Positions 36,172 to 44,811 of a stretch of DNA of 64,000 bases are shown here, piece by piece. Every line of letters begins with the position of its first letter. The stretch's first letter is position 1. The stretch is from contig NZ_FOKT01000008.1 of NCBI RefSeq assembly GCF_900112305.1, positions 62,001 through 126,000 of the forward strand, given 5' to 3'. Under the pieces are notes generated by a model. The model was not told the DNA's origin. It ran no database searches and saw only the letters and a program-made list of their open reading frames with translations. The position numbers and the translations under genes are program-made. This DNA comes from Microbulbifer thermotolerans. Its GTDB lineage: Bacteria; Pseudomonadota; Gammaproteobacteria; Pseudomonadales; Cellvibrionaceae.

Positions 36172-36444
36172 TCATATTACCGTCAGGCGCGCTCGCGGCA
36201 GCAAGCCCGGCGCGCAGGACTCCCGTTTTTCAGCGGTATACGCCTGACAATCTCGCGTATGACGAAGCCGCTCACGGCGCTCCTTTAACTTCCGCGAGAA
36301 GATTTCATCGCTCAGCTCGGTCAGCTGCTGCCGCACCTCCTGCAACGGTAGTTGCAGCTCTCCGGCTCCCACCGGCATCACCCCCAACAACAGAGCCAAG
36401 CCGGCACAGAATTGTATCTTCTTCAGCGATCCAGCGGTTACCAT
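36172..36444 (-). CDS. Small exported protein of unknown function
   Basis: Starting at the ATG at 36444 (GGAGG before it), a 90-residue protein has a signal peptide (IQFCAGLALLLGVMPVGAG). A charged amphipathic helix follows, rich in Glu, Arg and Leu (LQEVRQQLTELSDEIFSRKL), which could form a coiled coil. The tail has two cysteines. I recognise no family. It precedes the ECF sigma operon on the same strand but about 50 bases upstream of that start, so it may belong to it. Confidence 0.6.
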   Translation of the reverse strand: MVTAGSLKKIQFCAGLALLLGVMPVGAGELQLPLQEVRQQLTELSDEIFSRKLKERRERLRHTRDCQAYTAEKRESCAPGLLPRARLTVI

Positions 36445-36596
36445 AGTCCCCTCCAGACGGATTGTCCTTGTATGCTCGTTGGACGATGGCAAAGCGGCAT
36501 TTGGATGCAGTGGCCAAAACAATCTTTCCCGAGCTGCCCCAGGACCCGCCGCAAAACAGGTCGCAATCCCCCTTGCCGGCAGAGGAATGACGAATC

Positions 36597-37199
36597 ATGT
36601 CAACGCCCAATGAAATACTGACCTTCTGGTTCGGAAGCGCACAACTTAATGCCATGCCCGGCGACGAGCTCCGCCGACGATGGTTCGCGGTTGACGAAAC
36701 ATTTGACCAGACTATCGCCGACCGTTTCCAAAACACTGTGGAAGCGGCCGTGAACGGAGAGCTCTCCCAATGGCGCCAGACACTGGAGGGCGAAATGGCC
36801 CTGGTACTGGTCTGCGACCAGTTCACGCGCAATATTTATCGGGGAACGGAACGCGCCTTCGCCGGTGACCCGCAGGCGCTGGAGACAGCCCGGAGCGTTA
36901 TAGAACGGGGCGATGACCAAACAATGGGGCTCTATCAACGTGCCTTTCTCGGCCTGCCGCTGGAACACAGCGAGGACCCGGAAATGCAACACCACTCAGT
37001 AGCTTATTTCCACCGGCTGCACGCCGATTACTTGGATGACGCCGAGACTGCAGTTCAGTCGGAACGCTTTCACCAATACGCCCTGGCCCACCGGCAAGTC
37101 ATCGAGGATTTTGGCCGTTTTCCGCACCGCAACAAGGCCTTGGGGCGCGCGTCTACAGCGGCGGAGCAACGTTGGTTGGAACAAGGTGGAGGCTTCTGA
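36597..37199 (+). CDS. DUF924 family protein
   Basis: The 200-residue soluble protein matches DUF924 from the start (NEILTFWFGSAQLNAMPGDE) through RWFAVDETFDQTIADRF, LVLVCDQFTRNIYRGT and FLGLPLEHSEDPEMQ to the end HRQVIEDFGRFPHRNKALGR. The family is an all-helical TPR-like fold of unknown activity, common in proteobacteria. Its stop shares a base with the start of the following LysE gene (TGATG), so the two are translationally coupled. Confidence 0.93.
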   Translation: MSTPNEILTFWFGSAQLNAMPGDELRRRWFAVDETFDQTIADRFQNTVEAAVNGELSQWRQTLEGEMALVLVCDQFTRNIYRGTERAFAGDPQALETARSVIERGDDQTMGLYQRAFLGLPLEHSEDPEMQHHSVAYFHRLHADYLDDAETAVQSERFHQYALAHRQVIEDFGRFPHRNKALGRASTAAEQRWLEQGGGF

Positions 37200-37816
37200 T
37201 GGACTTTATATCCTGGCTTTCCCTCGCGGGAATCTGTGCCCTGGGCGCCATGTCCCCCGGCCCCAGCCTGCTGATTGTGCTGCGTTGTGCTGGTGCTGGC
37301 GTGCGCCATGGATTCGCCTGCGCCCTGGCCCACGGCTTTGGGGTCGCTATCTACGCCGGTCTCACCGCCTTTGGCCTGGCCGTGCTGATTCTTCACTCGC
37401 CGCTACTGTTCAACATCTTGCAGTGGGCCGGCGCAGCCATGCTCATTTATCTGGGATGGAAGGCACTTCGCGCACCGGCACCCACTACCGAGGGCGAAAG
37501 CTCCCCGGCCCAAGCGCTGTCAGTCGGCCGCGCGGCGATGCAGGGATTCGGGATTACCTTTTTCAATCCGAAGATTGCGGTCTTCTTTACAGCACTTTTC
37601 AGCCAATTCGTTGCCGAGCAACAAGCGTTCTCAGTCAAGCTGGGCATGGTATCCCTGGCTGCGGGAATAGACGCCGGCTGGTACTGCCTGGTGACCCTGA
37701 TCGCAATCGCCGGGCGAAACCGCGGCTGGGTGCGCAGTACAACCGGCCACAGGATGCAGCAGCTGTTTGGCGCCCTGTTGATCGGCCTGGCGGCGAAATT
37801 GGTATTTTCCATTTAG
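37199..37816 (+). CDS. LysE/RhtB family amino-acid exporter
   Basis: I chose the ATG at 37199, which overlaps the DUF924 stop and has GGAGG eight bases before it. The 205 residues form six membrane helices with the LysE core GAMSPGPSLLIVLRCAGAGV and the FFNPKIAVFFTALFSQF helix. Family members export amino acids or homoserine lactones across the inner membrane by exchange with protons. Co-translation with DUF924 is evident; the functional link is unknown. Confidence 0.93.
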   Translation: MDFISWLSLAGICALGAMSPGPSLLIVLRCAGAGVRHGFACALAHGFGVAIYAGLTAFGLAVLILHSPLLFNILQWAGAAMLIYLGWKALRAPAPTTEGESSPAQALSVGRAAMQGFGITFFNPKIAVFFTALFSQFVAEQQAFSVKLGMVSLAAGIDAGWYCLVTLIAIAGRNRGWVRSTTGHRMQQLFGALLIGLAAKLVFSI

Positions 37817-37841
37817 CCGCTACCGAATCCGAATAAAAAAC

Positions 37842-37860
37842 AGGCCCGCTTTGCGGGCCT
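37842..37860. terminator. GC-rich hairpin after the LysE gene
   Basis: AGGCCCGC / GCGGGCCT with a TTT loop follows the LysE stop. The T-run is weak on the plus strand (TTAAAC) but strong on the minus strand (TGTTTTTTATTC). Nothing on the minus strand reads into it, so it most likely ends the DUF924-LysE unit. The bases from 37861 to the YebG promoter hold nothing else recognisable. Confidence 0.65.
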
Positions 37861-38050
37861 TAAACGTCTTACTGCGGGGTCGGAGCTAACTGCCCGATGG
37901 GGGGAGTAAAGACAGCTAACTTCCGCATCTATTATGACAGCTTCTCCGCTTTCGCACAGGCGAGCCACCGCAAACGTCGCTCCACTTACCGCACCCCACA
38001 GTCCCCTCCTATTCCCTCGCTTTAGTTGACACTGAATATCTATACAGATA

Positions 38051-38066
38051 CTGTATACTCATACAG
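38051..38066 (+). promoter_or_regulatory. LexA (SOS) box of yebG
   Basis: CTGTATACTCATACAG is a perfect LexA operator core (CTGT-N8-ACAG), about 37 bases before the YebG start. A TTGACA at 38026-38031 is the likely -35 element, with the box overlapping the -10 area, so LexA would block RNA polymerase. Confidence 0.9.
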
Positions 38067-38102
38067 ATCAATCAACTGCCGCAAAATAACCGGAGACAAA
38101 CT

Positions 38103-38405
38103 ATGGCCGTAGTAGCTGTATGGAAATGCGATAGAGACGGAGCAATGTTCGACAACAAAAAAGACGCCGAAGAACACGACAAAATGCTGGAGCTGGCCGC
38201 CAATATCACCTCTTTGATCGAGCGCCATATCGACGGCATTCCGGAGCAAGCCGGAGAGGAAATCGGTCTGCTCTTGGCCAAGCGCCGCGAGGACCTGGCA
38301 AAAGCCTGCAAGGGCAAACCAGAGTTACTGCTGGAAGAACAAGAAGAGAGTGCAGCGTCCGAAATGCAAGACGACCGTGTCACTCCTTTCGCCGCAAACC
38401 AGTAA
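38103..38405 (+). CDS. yebG: YebG family SOS-induced protein
   Basis: The 100-residue protein matches YebG from its start (AVVAVWKCDRDGAMFDNKKD) through EEHDKMLELAANITSLIE and GEEIGLLLAKRREDL. The family is small, cytoplasmic and induced by DNA damage; its biochemical role is unknown. The upstream LexA operator supports this identity. The C-terminal tail (DRVTPFAANQ) differs from E. coli. A good terminator follows at 38432. Confidence 0.95.
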   Translation: MAVVAVWKCDRDGAMFDNKKDAEEHDKMLELAANITSLIERHIDGIPEQAGEEIGLLLAKRREDLAKACKGKPELLLEEQEESAASEMQDDRVTPFAANQ

Positions 38406-38431
38406 GTAAGAATTCCATCCCTGTACTTTGT

Positions 38432-38456
38432 GCCCGGAGAAATACCGGGCTTTTTT
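38432..38456 (+). terminator. Rho-independent terminator of yebG
   Basis: Stem GCCCGG / CCGGGC with an AGAAATA loop, followed by six T. Confidence 0.9.
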
Positions 38457-38472
38457 ATGCTGCGAATTCGCG

Positions 38473-38599
38473 CAGGGTGATGGGATAGGCACTTCCAAGC
38501 CGCCGGATAGAAGGGCCTACTTGTGCATTTTCGATATGCCCATCCCATTGCCTGAGGGCCGCGAAACCGATTACTGCAAGATTAAATCAGAGGGTGCTA
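38473..38599 (+). repeat. Left-truncated copy (C) of the TA-flanked element
   Basis: The sequence starts within the left arm (GGTGATGGGATAGGCACTTCC) and continues through CCGCCGGATA, CATTTTCGATATGCCCATCC and TTGCCTGAGGGCCGCG to a right end AATCAGAGGGTGCTA. The left inverted end is missing. The last three bases read TAG on the minus strand and are the stop codon of the amidohydrolase gene at 38597, as seen at copies A and D. Confidence 0.75.
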
Positions 38600-39898
38600 G
38601 TGTTTGTAACCCACCTGATGTCCCTGCTGCGGCTTCAAGTAACGGTCGCGCAGACGGGTTGAACGGGTTACCAGGGATTGCGGCACCCCATCGATCAACA
38701 CCTCCTCGGCATAGCTGGTCACCTCCAGCGGGTCGCCGCTCCAAACAACAATATCCGCCACCGCACCCGGATCCAGGGTTCCGCTTTCAAGACCAAAAAT
38801 TTCTGCCACATTGGCACTAATTGATCTGAGCCCTTCTTCATAGGGAAGACCGTAGGCTACCGCGTTGCCAGCGGATTGACGCGCGAGGTAGAGGTTGTGC
38901 GTCGCGGCGTACTCCGGTCCACTAATCGCCACTTTGACCCCCGCCTTTGCCAACAGCGCTGCATTGTCCAGACGGGCTCCCAGGGTGGAGAAGGAAATGG
39001 GCAGGTTGTTGATTGCATCGATGATGACCGGCACCTCGGCAGCTGCCAACTGCTCCGCCACCATCCAGCCTTCCGCCGCACCGGCGATCACCAGTTTGAT
39101 ATTGTACTCATCCGCCAGCTCAATAGCCCAGAGGATATCACTGGCACGGTTGACGGTTACCAGCAGGGGCTCCGCACCACTGAGTACCCCCTGCAGCGCT
39201 TCCAGGTCATCAATGCTGTGATTCAGTTCGCGCCAGTCGCCACGGCGAATTGCCGCCCTGTTATCGCGATACTCCCGAGCCTCGAACAAGGCCGTCTCTA
39301 TCTTGGCGTAGGCGCTTGCTCTGCTCCCGCCGGCAAGCCGTCCGCCAGCCTCCCCGAGGTACGCTTTTTGCGCCAGATTACGCTTCACCACACTGTCAAA
39401 GGCCCCATTCAATTTGATAGCGAAGCCCCGGCCCGCAAACACCCGCTGCAGGCCATCGCTGTCCCCGCCCCAGAGGCTGATGCCGGGAAACACCAGGGCA
39501 CGGGTGACGCCGCCAGCACGGTTGAATGGAATCAATGTGGATTTTGGGTTGTAGGCCGGCAGCGGGTCAAAGGCACTGCCGATACTTGCACCGTTAACCG
39601 CATAGTCATTGGTGGCGCTCGCCGCGCCAATTTCCACCAGCCCCAATTCTGAAACCGGAGCGATCACACCCGGCGTCACCACCTTGCCGCGGGCGTCGAT
39701 CACGCGGTCGGCATCCTCATCCAGTGACAGGCCCACAGCGACAATGCGGCCGTCGCGAACCAATATATCCGCCGCATCGAAGCTGCCCTTCTCCGTTAGA
39801 GTGTGCACCTTGCCGCCCTGGATTAATACAGTTTCTCCCCGGACCACGCCAGTCGCCAGGCCCAGAGTCAGGACGCAAATTGTAAACAATTTCTTCAC
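38597..39898 (-). CDS. Exported amidohydrolase family protein (second of a pair)
   Basis: The 433 residues start with a signal peptide (KLFTICVLTLGLATGVVRG). They contain an amidohydrolase-type small beta domain (LIQGGKVHTLTEKGSFDAAD, DGRIVAVG, VIDARGKVVTPGVI) and the closing SGTLDPGAVADIVVWSGDPL. The first-strand motif HxH is replaced (PVSELGLVEIG), so metal binding at that position looks lost. It may be a regulatory or altered partner of the longer enzyme with which it overlaps by 4 bp. It probably acts in the periplasm on cyclic imides or peptides, like imidazolonepropionase-type enzymes; the substrate is unknown. The stop codon lies in repeat copy C. Confidence 0.85.
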   Translation of the reverse strand: MKKLFTICVLTLGLATGVVRGETVLIQGGKVHTLTEKGSFDAADILVRDGRIVAVGLSLDEDADRVIDARGKVVTPGVIAPVSELGLVEIGAASATNDYAVNGASIGSAFDPLPAYNPKSTLIPFNRAGGVTRALVFPGISLWGGDSDGLQRVFAGRGFAIKLNGAFDSVVKRNLAQKAYLGEAGGRLAGGSRASAYAKIETALFEAREYRDNRAAIRRGDWRELNHSIDDLEALQGVLSGAEPLLVTVNRASDILWAIELADEYNIKLVIAGAAEGWMVAEQLAAAEVPVIIDAINNLPISFSTLGARLDNAALLAKAGVKVAISGPEYAATHNLYLARQSAGNAVAYGLPYEEGLRSISANVAEIFGLESGTLDPGAVADIVVWSGDPLEVTSYAEEVLIDGVPQSLVTRSTRLRDRYLKPQQGHQVGYKH

Positions 39899-41307
39899 AG
39901 CCGTTCCCCCTCTGCGTCGAGAATACCCAGCTCAAAATCACTGCGCGGTTGGCGCGCCCTGTCGGCGCGGTCGTACATGAGTTCGCCGTCGATAAACACC
40001 TTTTCGGCCTGGCTGTATACGCTGAAAGGGTTGCCGGACCAAACCACGACATCGGCCATCTTGCCCTTCTCCAGGCTGCCCGTCTGATCGTCAATACCCA
40101 GTGCTTTGGCGGGATTCAGTGTCATCCAGGCGACCGCGTCTTGCGGCTGGATATCGAAGCCAGCGCGCTGCCCTGCCGTCATGGCCTTTGCCACCTCTTC
40201 GTTGAGGTGTTGAATGCCGATGGCGGAATCCGAGTGAATCATTGCACATGCACCGGCCTGGTCGACAATGGCGATGTTGGCCTCCGTCATATCGAAGGCT
40301 TCGTGCTTGAAGCCCCACCAGTCCGCCCACATAGCCGCGCAAACGCCCCGCTCTGCCAAGAGGTCGGCCACTTTGTAGGCTTCAACGGCGTGGTGGAAAG
40401 CGGAAATCTGGAAATCAAACTCCTCGGCGATGTCCATCATGATGGCCATCTCTTCGCCGCGGTAACAGTGGTTGTGCACCAGAATTTCCCCGGAGAGCAC
40501 ACCAGCCAGTGTCTCCAACTGTAGGTCACGCTCCGGCATGTCACCGCCATTTTCCCAATAGTTCTCCCACTTCTTTTTATAGGCAGTGGCCTCGATCCAG
40601 GCCTTACGGTAGCCGGCCACATTGCCCATGCGCGTGGAGGGCGCGCTGCCCTTGCTTCCGTAGACGCGCTTCGGGTTCTCGCCGCAGGCCATCTTCAGGC
40701 CGTAGGGTGCGCCGGGAAATTTCATCTCCTGCACACTGCGGCCGGGTACGTTTTTCAGCGTAACACCGCGGCCGCCGAACAGATTGGCAGAACCCGGCAA
40801 AATCTGCAGGGTGGTCACGCCGCCGGCAAGCGCCAGAGCAAATTGCGGGTCTTGGGTCCATACAGAGTGCTCCGCCCAAACCTCCGCAGTGTTGGGCGCC
40901 GTCATCTCATTGCCGTCCTGAGTGGACTCAATTTCCGGAGCCGGGTAGTCCCCCAAATGGGAATGGGCATCAATAATACCCGGAGTCACCCATTTACCCG
41001 CACCCTTCACCACCAGTGCATCCTTTGGCGCTTCCAGGTTATCGCCGATCCTTGCGATTTTGCCGTCTTCCAGCAGCAAGTCGGTGTTGTCCAGACGCTC
41101 ACCAGTGCCAGTCAGCACCGTTGCCCCCTCGATCAGCACCGGACGGGACTGTTTAACGGAATAGGTGGACGGGAAAGCGTTCTGGCGGGCGAAATCAGTG
41201 GATCGATGCCCCTCCGCCTGCTTGCCTCCTCCGCACCCCGGCAGCAGTACTGCAGCGCAAATCAGGGCAGCGATACAGCACCCGGCCGCTCGAGAATAAA
41301 GCTGCAT
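39895..41307 (-). CDS. Amidohydrolase lipoprotein (first of a pair)
   Basis: I chose the ATG at 41307 (AAGGAAG before it), giving a lipoprotein with lipobox LLPGC after ALICAAVLLP. About 470 residues. The metal motif HSH is intact (TPGIIDAHSHLGDYPAPE), and the later histidines are seen in VHNHCYRGEEMAI, SAFHHAVEAYKV and MIHSDSAIGIQHLNEE. It closes with GSLEKGKMADVVVWSGNP. This is the active-looking member of the pair: a zinc hydrolase anchored in the envelope, probably on a cyclic amide or dipeptide. The two genes overlap by 4 bp, implying an obligate pairing. Confidence 0.88.
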   Translation of the reverse strand: MQLYSRAAGCCIAALICAAVLLPGCGGGKQAEGHRSTDFARQNAFPSTYSVKQSRPVLIEGATVLTGTGERLDNTDLLLEDGKIARIGDNLEAPKDALVVKGAGKWVTPGIIDAHSHLGDYPAPEIESTQDGNEMTAPNTAEVWAEHSVWTQDPQFALALAGGVTTLQILPGSANLFGGRGVTLKNVPGRSVQEMKFPGAPYGLKMACGENPKRVYGSKGSAPSTRMGNVAGYRKAWIEATAYKKKWENYWENGGDMPERDLQLETLAGVLSGEILVHNHCYRGEEMAIMMDIAEEFDFQISAFHHAVEAYKVADLLAERGVCAAMWADWWGFKHEAFDMTEANIAIVDQAGACAMIHSDSAIGIQHLNEEVAKAMTAGQRAGFDIQPQDAVAWMTLNPAKALGIDDQTGSLEKGKMADVVVWSGNPFSVYSQAEKVFIDGELMYDRADRARQPRSDFELGILDAEGERL

Positions 41308-41390
41308 AGTCAGACTTCCTTTGTATATCACCGAAATAATTTCGTTAAATCTTATCAGCTCGCGATCACTTTTCCATTGCCAGATTACTT

Positions 41391-41708
41391 TCAGGGATCG
41401 ACCGCCTTGCGCGGTGAAGATGCGCGGCTTCTAATCGCGGCCCGGCTGCCAGCCACATCCTCCGCGAGTTGCGCAAACAAAACATCAACCTTGTCGTCAC
41501 AGTTCAGCGCGACCAACAGTTGCACCAGAGCGGCCAGATTACACCCCTGACCGTTTTCCAGCCGCTTTAATGTACTGAGTCCGACGCCCGAACCGGATGC
41601 CAAATCTTTCTGGGAAATATTATGCGCAAGGCGCAGGTGACGGACCTGCTTCCCCAGCCGGCACAGCAACCGTTGCTCCCGCATTTTTCGAGTGTTAACC
41701 GATTGCAT
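41391..41708 (-). CDS. XRE family helix-turn-helix regulator
   Basis: The ATG at 41708 is the first good start (a TTG lies three codons upstream). The 105-residue protein has a Cro/C1-type HTH (LGKQVRHLRLAHNISQKDLA, GVGLSTLKRLENGQGCNL) and a short basic C-terminal tail with Arg and Ser. It lies between the amidohydrolase pair and the hybrid kinase, divergent from the kinase. HTH-only XRE proteins are frequent local repressors or antitoxins; no toxin gene adjoins it. Confidence 0.85.
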   Translation of the reverse strand: MQSVNTRKMREQRLLCRLGKQVRHLRLAHNISQKDLASGSGVGLSTLKRLENGQGCNLAALVQLLVALNCDDKVDVLFAQLAEDVAGSRAAIRSRASSPRKAVDP

Positions 41709-41864
41709 TTGAAACAATATCCAACGTGATTTGGAGATGGATTATAGAGTGCCAAGAAACGGCAAAAAATGTGTTCTGACTCGCAATTGCCATCTGGACT
41801 TTGTCACTACTTCATGGTGGAATCCTGACGAAAAAATACCCAGGAAGGGGGCCAAGGGGAAGAC

Positions 41865-43487
41865 ATGAATAACAAAGTACCCGTATTGAGCTGCGAGGCT
41901 TGGGGATCCGCTCCTCCCCCGGTCACACTGCAAGATTCCCGGCAAATTTACGAGGCGCTGCGCAAGAGTGAAGAGCGCTATCGCGAGCTGGTGGAACATG
42001 CGAATTCCATCATTATGCGTTGGGACAAGAACGGGATTATCACCTTCTTTAACGAATACGCCCAACAGTTCTTCGGTTACAGCGAAGAAGAAATCATTGG
42101 CAAACATGTTGTCGGCACTATTGTTCCCGCCAACGAAAGCACCGGACGCGACCTGCGCCCTCTAATGGAGCAAATCTGTAACCACCCGGAAGAACATCAC
42201 TACAACGTCAACGAAAACATCACCAAAAACGGTCGCAGGGTATGGGTCGCCTGGACGAACAAGCTACTCACCGACGATCAGGGTAACGCCATCGGCGTGC
42301 TCAGTATCGGCACCGACATCACTAAACAACGGCTCCTGGAAGAGGAACTGCGCCAAGCGCACAAAATGCAGGCAATCGGCGAACTGGCCGGAGGTATCGC
42401 GCACGATTTCAACAATATGATCCACGGCATTATCGGCTATGCCGAGGCGATACAACAGCTTACTGACGACCCGCGTCTCGGTGAGTACAGCACCCATATT
42501 CTGACCACCGCGCACCATGCGGCGGAACTCACCAAACAACTGCTCACATTCGCGCGCAAAGGCAGCTATCAGTTGACAGAGTGCAATACCCACGAAATTA
42601 TCCGCGATGTGTGCGCCATACTGGAACGCACCATCGACCGGCGCATTCGCGTTAGCCAGCAACTGGACGCCAGCCGGCCACACGTGATGGGCGACCCGGC
42701 GCAACTGAAGAGCGCCCTGCTGAACCTGGGTATCAACGCCAAGGATGCCATGCCTAACGGAGGATCGCTCCGTTTCTCCACCCGCAATATTTCCATCGAC
42801 AGTCCCACCAAAATTTACGATTTCGAGATTGAGGCTGGAGAGTATCTGCTGATCACCATCTGTGACAGCGGCACAGGCATGTCCGCAGAGATACGCCGCC
42901 GTATTTTCGAACCTTTTTTCACCACCAAGGAAAGCGGCCGTGGTGCGGGCCTGGGACTAGCCGCGGTCTACGGCACCACTCATCTGCACAAAGGTGCTAT
43001 CCGCTGTCGCAGCAGCGAGGGGCAAGGCAGCAGCTTCGATCTCTACCTGCCAATCATCAGGGATTGCGCCAAGCATCTACGGCAGTCCCCCAAACCATCC
43101 GGAAAAGAGAGGAAAATCCGCATCATGGTTGTGGACGATGAGGCCATAGTGCGCAACTACTCAAAAACGCTATTCGAAATGCACGGCCACCAGGTACGGA
43201 CTTTCGCGGGTGCCGAAGAGGCGATCAATTTCTACCGCCGCTCCTACATGAATGTTGACCTGGTATTATTGGATATGATCATGCCTCGTATGGATGGCCA
43301 GCAGCTGTTCAAGATTCTCAAAGGCATCAACCCGGAAATTAAGGCGATACTGTCCACCGGGTATAGCGTCGACAGCAAAGTGCAGGAAACGCTCACCGAT
43401 GGCATTCTGGATTATATCCAGAAGCCCTTTACCTATGAGCAGCTCCAGGAAAAAATAGATGCAATGGCCAGCGCCGGACATCTGTAG
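41865..43487 (+). CDS. PAS-domain hybrid histidine kinase with C-terminal receiver
   Basis: The 540 residues comprise a PAS domain (about 30-150, YRELVEHANSIIMRWDKNGI), then a HisKA helix with the phosphoacceptor His in ELAGGIAHDFNNMIHGIIG. An ATPase domain follows (LLNLGINAKDAMPNGGSL, ITICDSGTGMS, GRGAGLGLAAVYGTT), then a receiver (IRIMVVDDEAIVRNYSKTL, acceptor Asp in DLVLLDMIMPRMDG). There is no membrane segment, so it is a cytoplasmic sensor. The HDFNN-type H-box belongs to the HWE-like/ethylene-response style kinases without a dedicated DNA-binding partner nearby, so the output is unknown. Confidence 0.94.
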   Translation: MNNKVPVLSCEAWGSAPPPVTLQDSRQIYEALRKSEERYRELVEHANSIIMRWDKNGIITFFNEYAQQFFGYSEEEIIGKHVVGTIVPANESTGRDLRPLMEQICNHPEEHHYNVNENITKNGRRVWVAWTNKLLTDDQGNAIGVLSIGTDITKQRLLEEELRQAHKMQAIGELAGGIAHDFNNMIHGIIGYAEAIQQLTDDPRLGEYSTHILTTAHHAAELTKQLLTFARKGSYQLTECNTHEIIRDVCAILERTIDRRIRVSQQLDASRPHVMGDPAQLKSALLNLGINAKDAMPNGGSLRFSTRNISIDSPTKIYDFEIEAGEYLLITICDSGTGMSAEIRRRIFEPFFTTKESGRGAGLGLAAVYGTTHLHKGAIRCRSSEGQGSSFDLYLPIIRDCAKHLRQSPKPSGKERKIRIMVVDDEAIVRNYSKTLFEMHGHQVRTFAGAEEAINFYRRSYMNVDLVLLDMIMPRMDGQQLFKILKGINPEIKAILSTGYSVDSKVQETLTDGILDYIQKPFTYEQLQEKIDAMASAGHL

Positions 43488-43526
43488 CATTAACCGGTAT
43501 ACCAGACACCCTGGTCGCAATCCGGA

Positions 43527-43826
43527 TCAGTAGTGCAATAATTTGATGACCGGTTCCCCATCATCACACTCGCCGACTACTTCCGGTTCAGACAGCTTGG
43601 CGCCGGCTTGAATCACTTTATTACTCGGATAGGAGACAAAACAGGCATAGTTGAAGTTGACCGCCCAGTTGCATAGCAGGCGGCCATCCTCCTCTTCGTA
43701 AAATCGTTGCTGGCAAAAACTCAAATAAGGGCTCTGCCCTCCCCCCGGCTGGGGTCCGACGATTATCGTCTGAGTATCAAAAGAAACCGGCACCAGCAGA
43801 CTGGTGGCGAGCAACCACTGCCACAT
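43527..43826 (-). CDS. Hypothetical exported protein
   Basis: From the ATG at 43826 the protein has 99 residues, with an N-terminal hydrophobic stretch (WQWLLATSLLVPVS) resembling a signal peptide. The mature part has four cysteines (CQQRFYEEED, LLCNWAVN, ACFVSYPSNK, GECDDGEPV), probably paired in the periplasm. No ribosome site is strong and a TTG start 15 codons upstream is possible, so the start is uncertain. I recognise no family. Confidence 0.55.
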   Translation of the reverse strand: MWQWLLATSLLVPVSFDTQTIIVGPQPGGGQSPYLSFCQQRFYEEEDGRLLCNWAVNFNYACFVSYPSNKVIQAGAKLSEPEVVGECDDGEPVIKLLHY

Positions 43827-43933
43827 AAGCACACCACAACTGCATCCACTCACTCCCGATAAGCGTAGCAATAGCCGGCGTAGTTTTCCTCCCGAACCTC
43901 CCGTCTACTCTAGTCCCGAGTCCCTATAACCCA

Positions 43934-44076
43934 TTCGGATACGCTCCTGTATCCGAGAGATGCCCTCTGGAGAATCTCTGATTAATTCACACGATAGCCG
44001 TATTGGACCGGGAGGCACTCAGGCAATGGGATGGGCATTTCACAACCGCACGAGTACACCCCTGTAGCTCCGACGC
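43934..44076 (-). repeat. Rearranged half copy (G) of the TA-flanked element
   Basis: Bases 43967-44076 carry the right half of the element in reverse orientation: GAGAATCTCTGATTAATTCAC, then CACTCAGGCAATGGGATGGG, CATTTCACAACCGCACGAGTAC and CCTGTAGCTCCGACG. It breaks off where the central hairpin should begin. A hairpin of the same type (TCGGATAC / GTATCCGA, 43934-43955) instead lies on the other side of the end, so the copy is rearranged. The intact left half is missing. Confidence 0.65.
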
Positions 44077-44101
44077 CCCCTCTATCAGAAACAAGATATC
44101 G

Positions 44102-44668
44102 TTAACCGGAGGTTCTCTGTGAATTTGCCGCAAGTGTTTCGAAGTGGCGAATTTCTGCCAAAGTGGGCTTGAGCCCGTATTTCTGTACTATGGCCATAAA
44201 CCTCTGCACATAGATTTGGGCAACCGGCTCATAGGGCGGCATCCATTCATCGGGGCCCCGATCGCCCTTACTCTGGTTGTGACCGTCGTCCACCAACCAA
44301 AGATTATCTGGATCTTCAGCGAACCGCCGCTTCTGCGCACGACTCCAGCCGGCACCGCCGTGGTCATGAGCCCATTTCAGCGGCACTATGTGCTCCACAT
44401 CCAGGTCCGATGCCTTGGTAAAAAAATGGCCGGTGTAGGGGTCCATCCACAGGCCCGTAGCCACCTTGCAATTATCGACGCGTGTGAATGTAACCGGAGC
44501 CAGGGAGTAACGAATCAGAAGTTCGTGGCGGGTGTCCTGACAATCACCGTCGAAATCCGACCAACGGGGTAACCACTCGGATCTTTTGTAGGACGCCGCT
44601 GATGCCGAAAAAACAGAAAAAAAGAATAAAACAAAAGCAAAATGCCGACAAATTGATCGAATGCGCAT
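44102..44668 (-). CDS. Exported HNH family endonuclease
   Basis: I chose the ATG at 44668 (188 residues); a TTG six codons upstream is weaker. A signal peptide (SICRHFAFVLFFFSVFSASA) is followed by a nuclease domain with DLDVEHIVPLKWAHDHGGAG (the H of the HNH core) and NLWLVDDGHNQSKGDRGPDEW (the N/H part). Together these are the DUF1524-like HNH arrangement. One pair of cysteines (DCQDT, NCKVA) suits the periplasm. Such secreted nucleases degrade extracellular DNA for nutrients. It lies between two copies of the repeat element. Confidence 0.88.
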   Translation of the reverse strand: MRIRSICRHFAFVLFFFSVFSASAASYKRSEWLPRWSDFDGDCQDTRHELLIRYSLAPVTFTRVDNCKVATGLWMDPYTGHFFTKASDLDVEHIVPLKWAHDHGGAGWSRAQKRRFAEDPDNLWLVDDGHNQSKGDRGPDEWMPPYEPVAQIYVQRFMAIVQKYGLKPTLAEIRHFETLAANSQRTSG

Positions 44669-44811
44669 ACCACTACTACCAATCAAAAAAGTGGCACAAT
44701 CGTACGAAATTTCAATCTATTTGGGTATCGATCAATTCACCGGACAGGAAGGTGGCAAACGAAAATTCACTGTGTCCTACGGACTAGGAAAATGGATTAC
44801 GCTTTCCTTTA

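Noticed and set aside
41391..41708. The XRE regulator as antitoxin of a toxin-antitoxin pair.
   Set aside because: No small toxin-like gene overlaps or adjoins it on either side.
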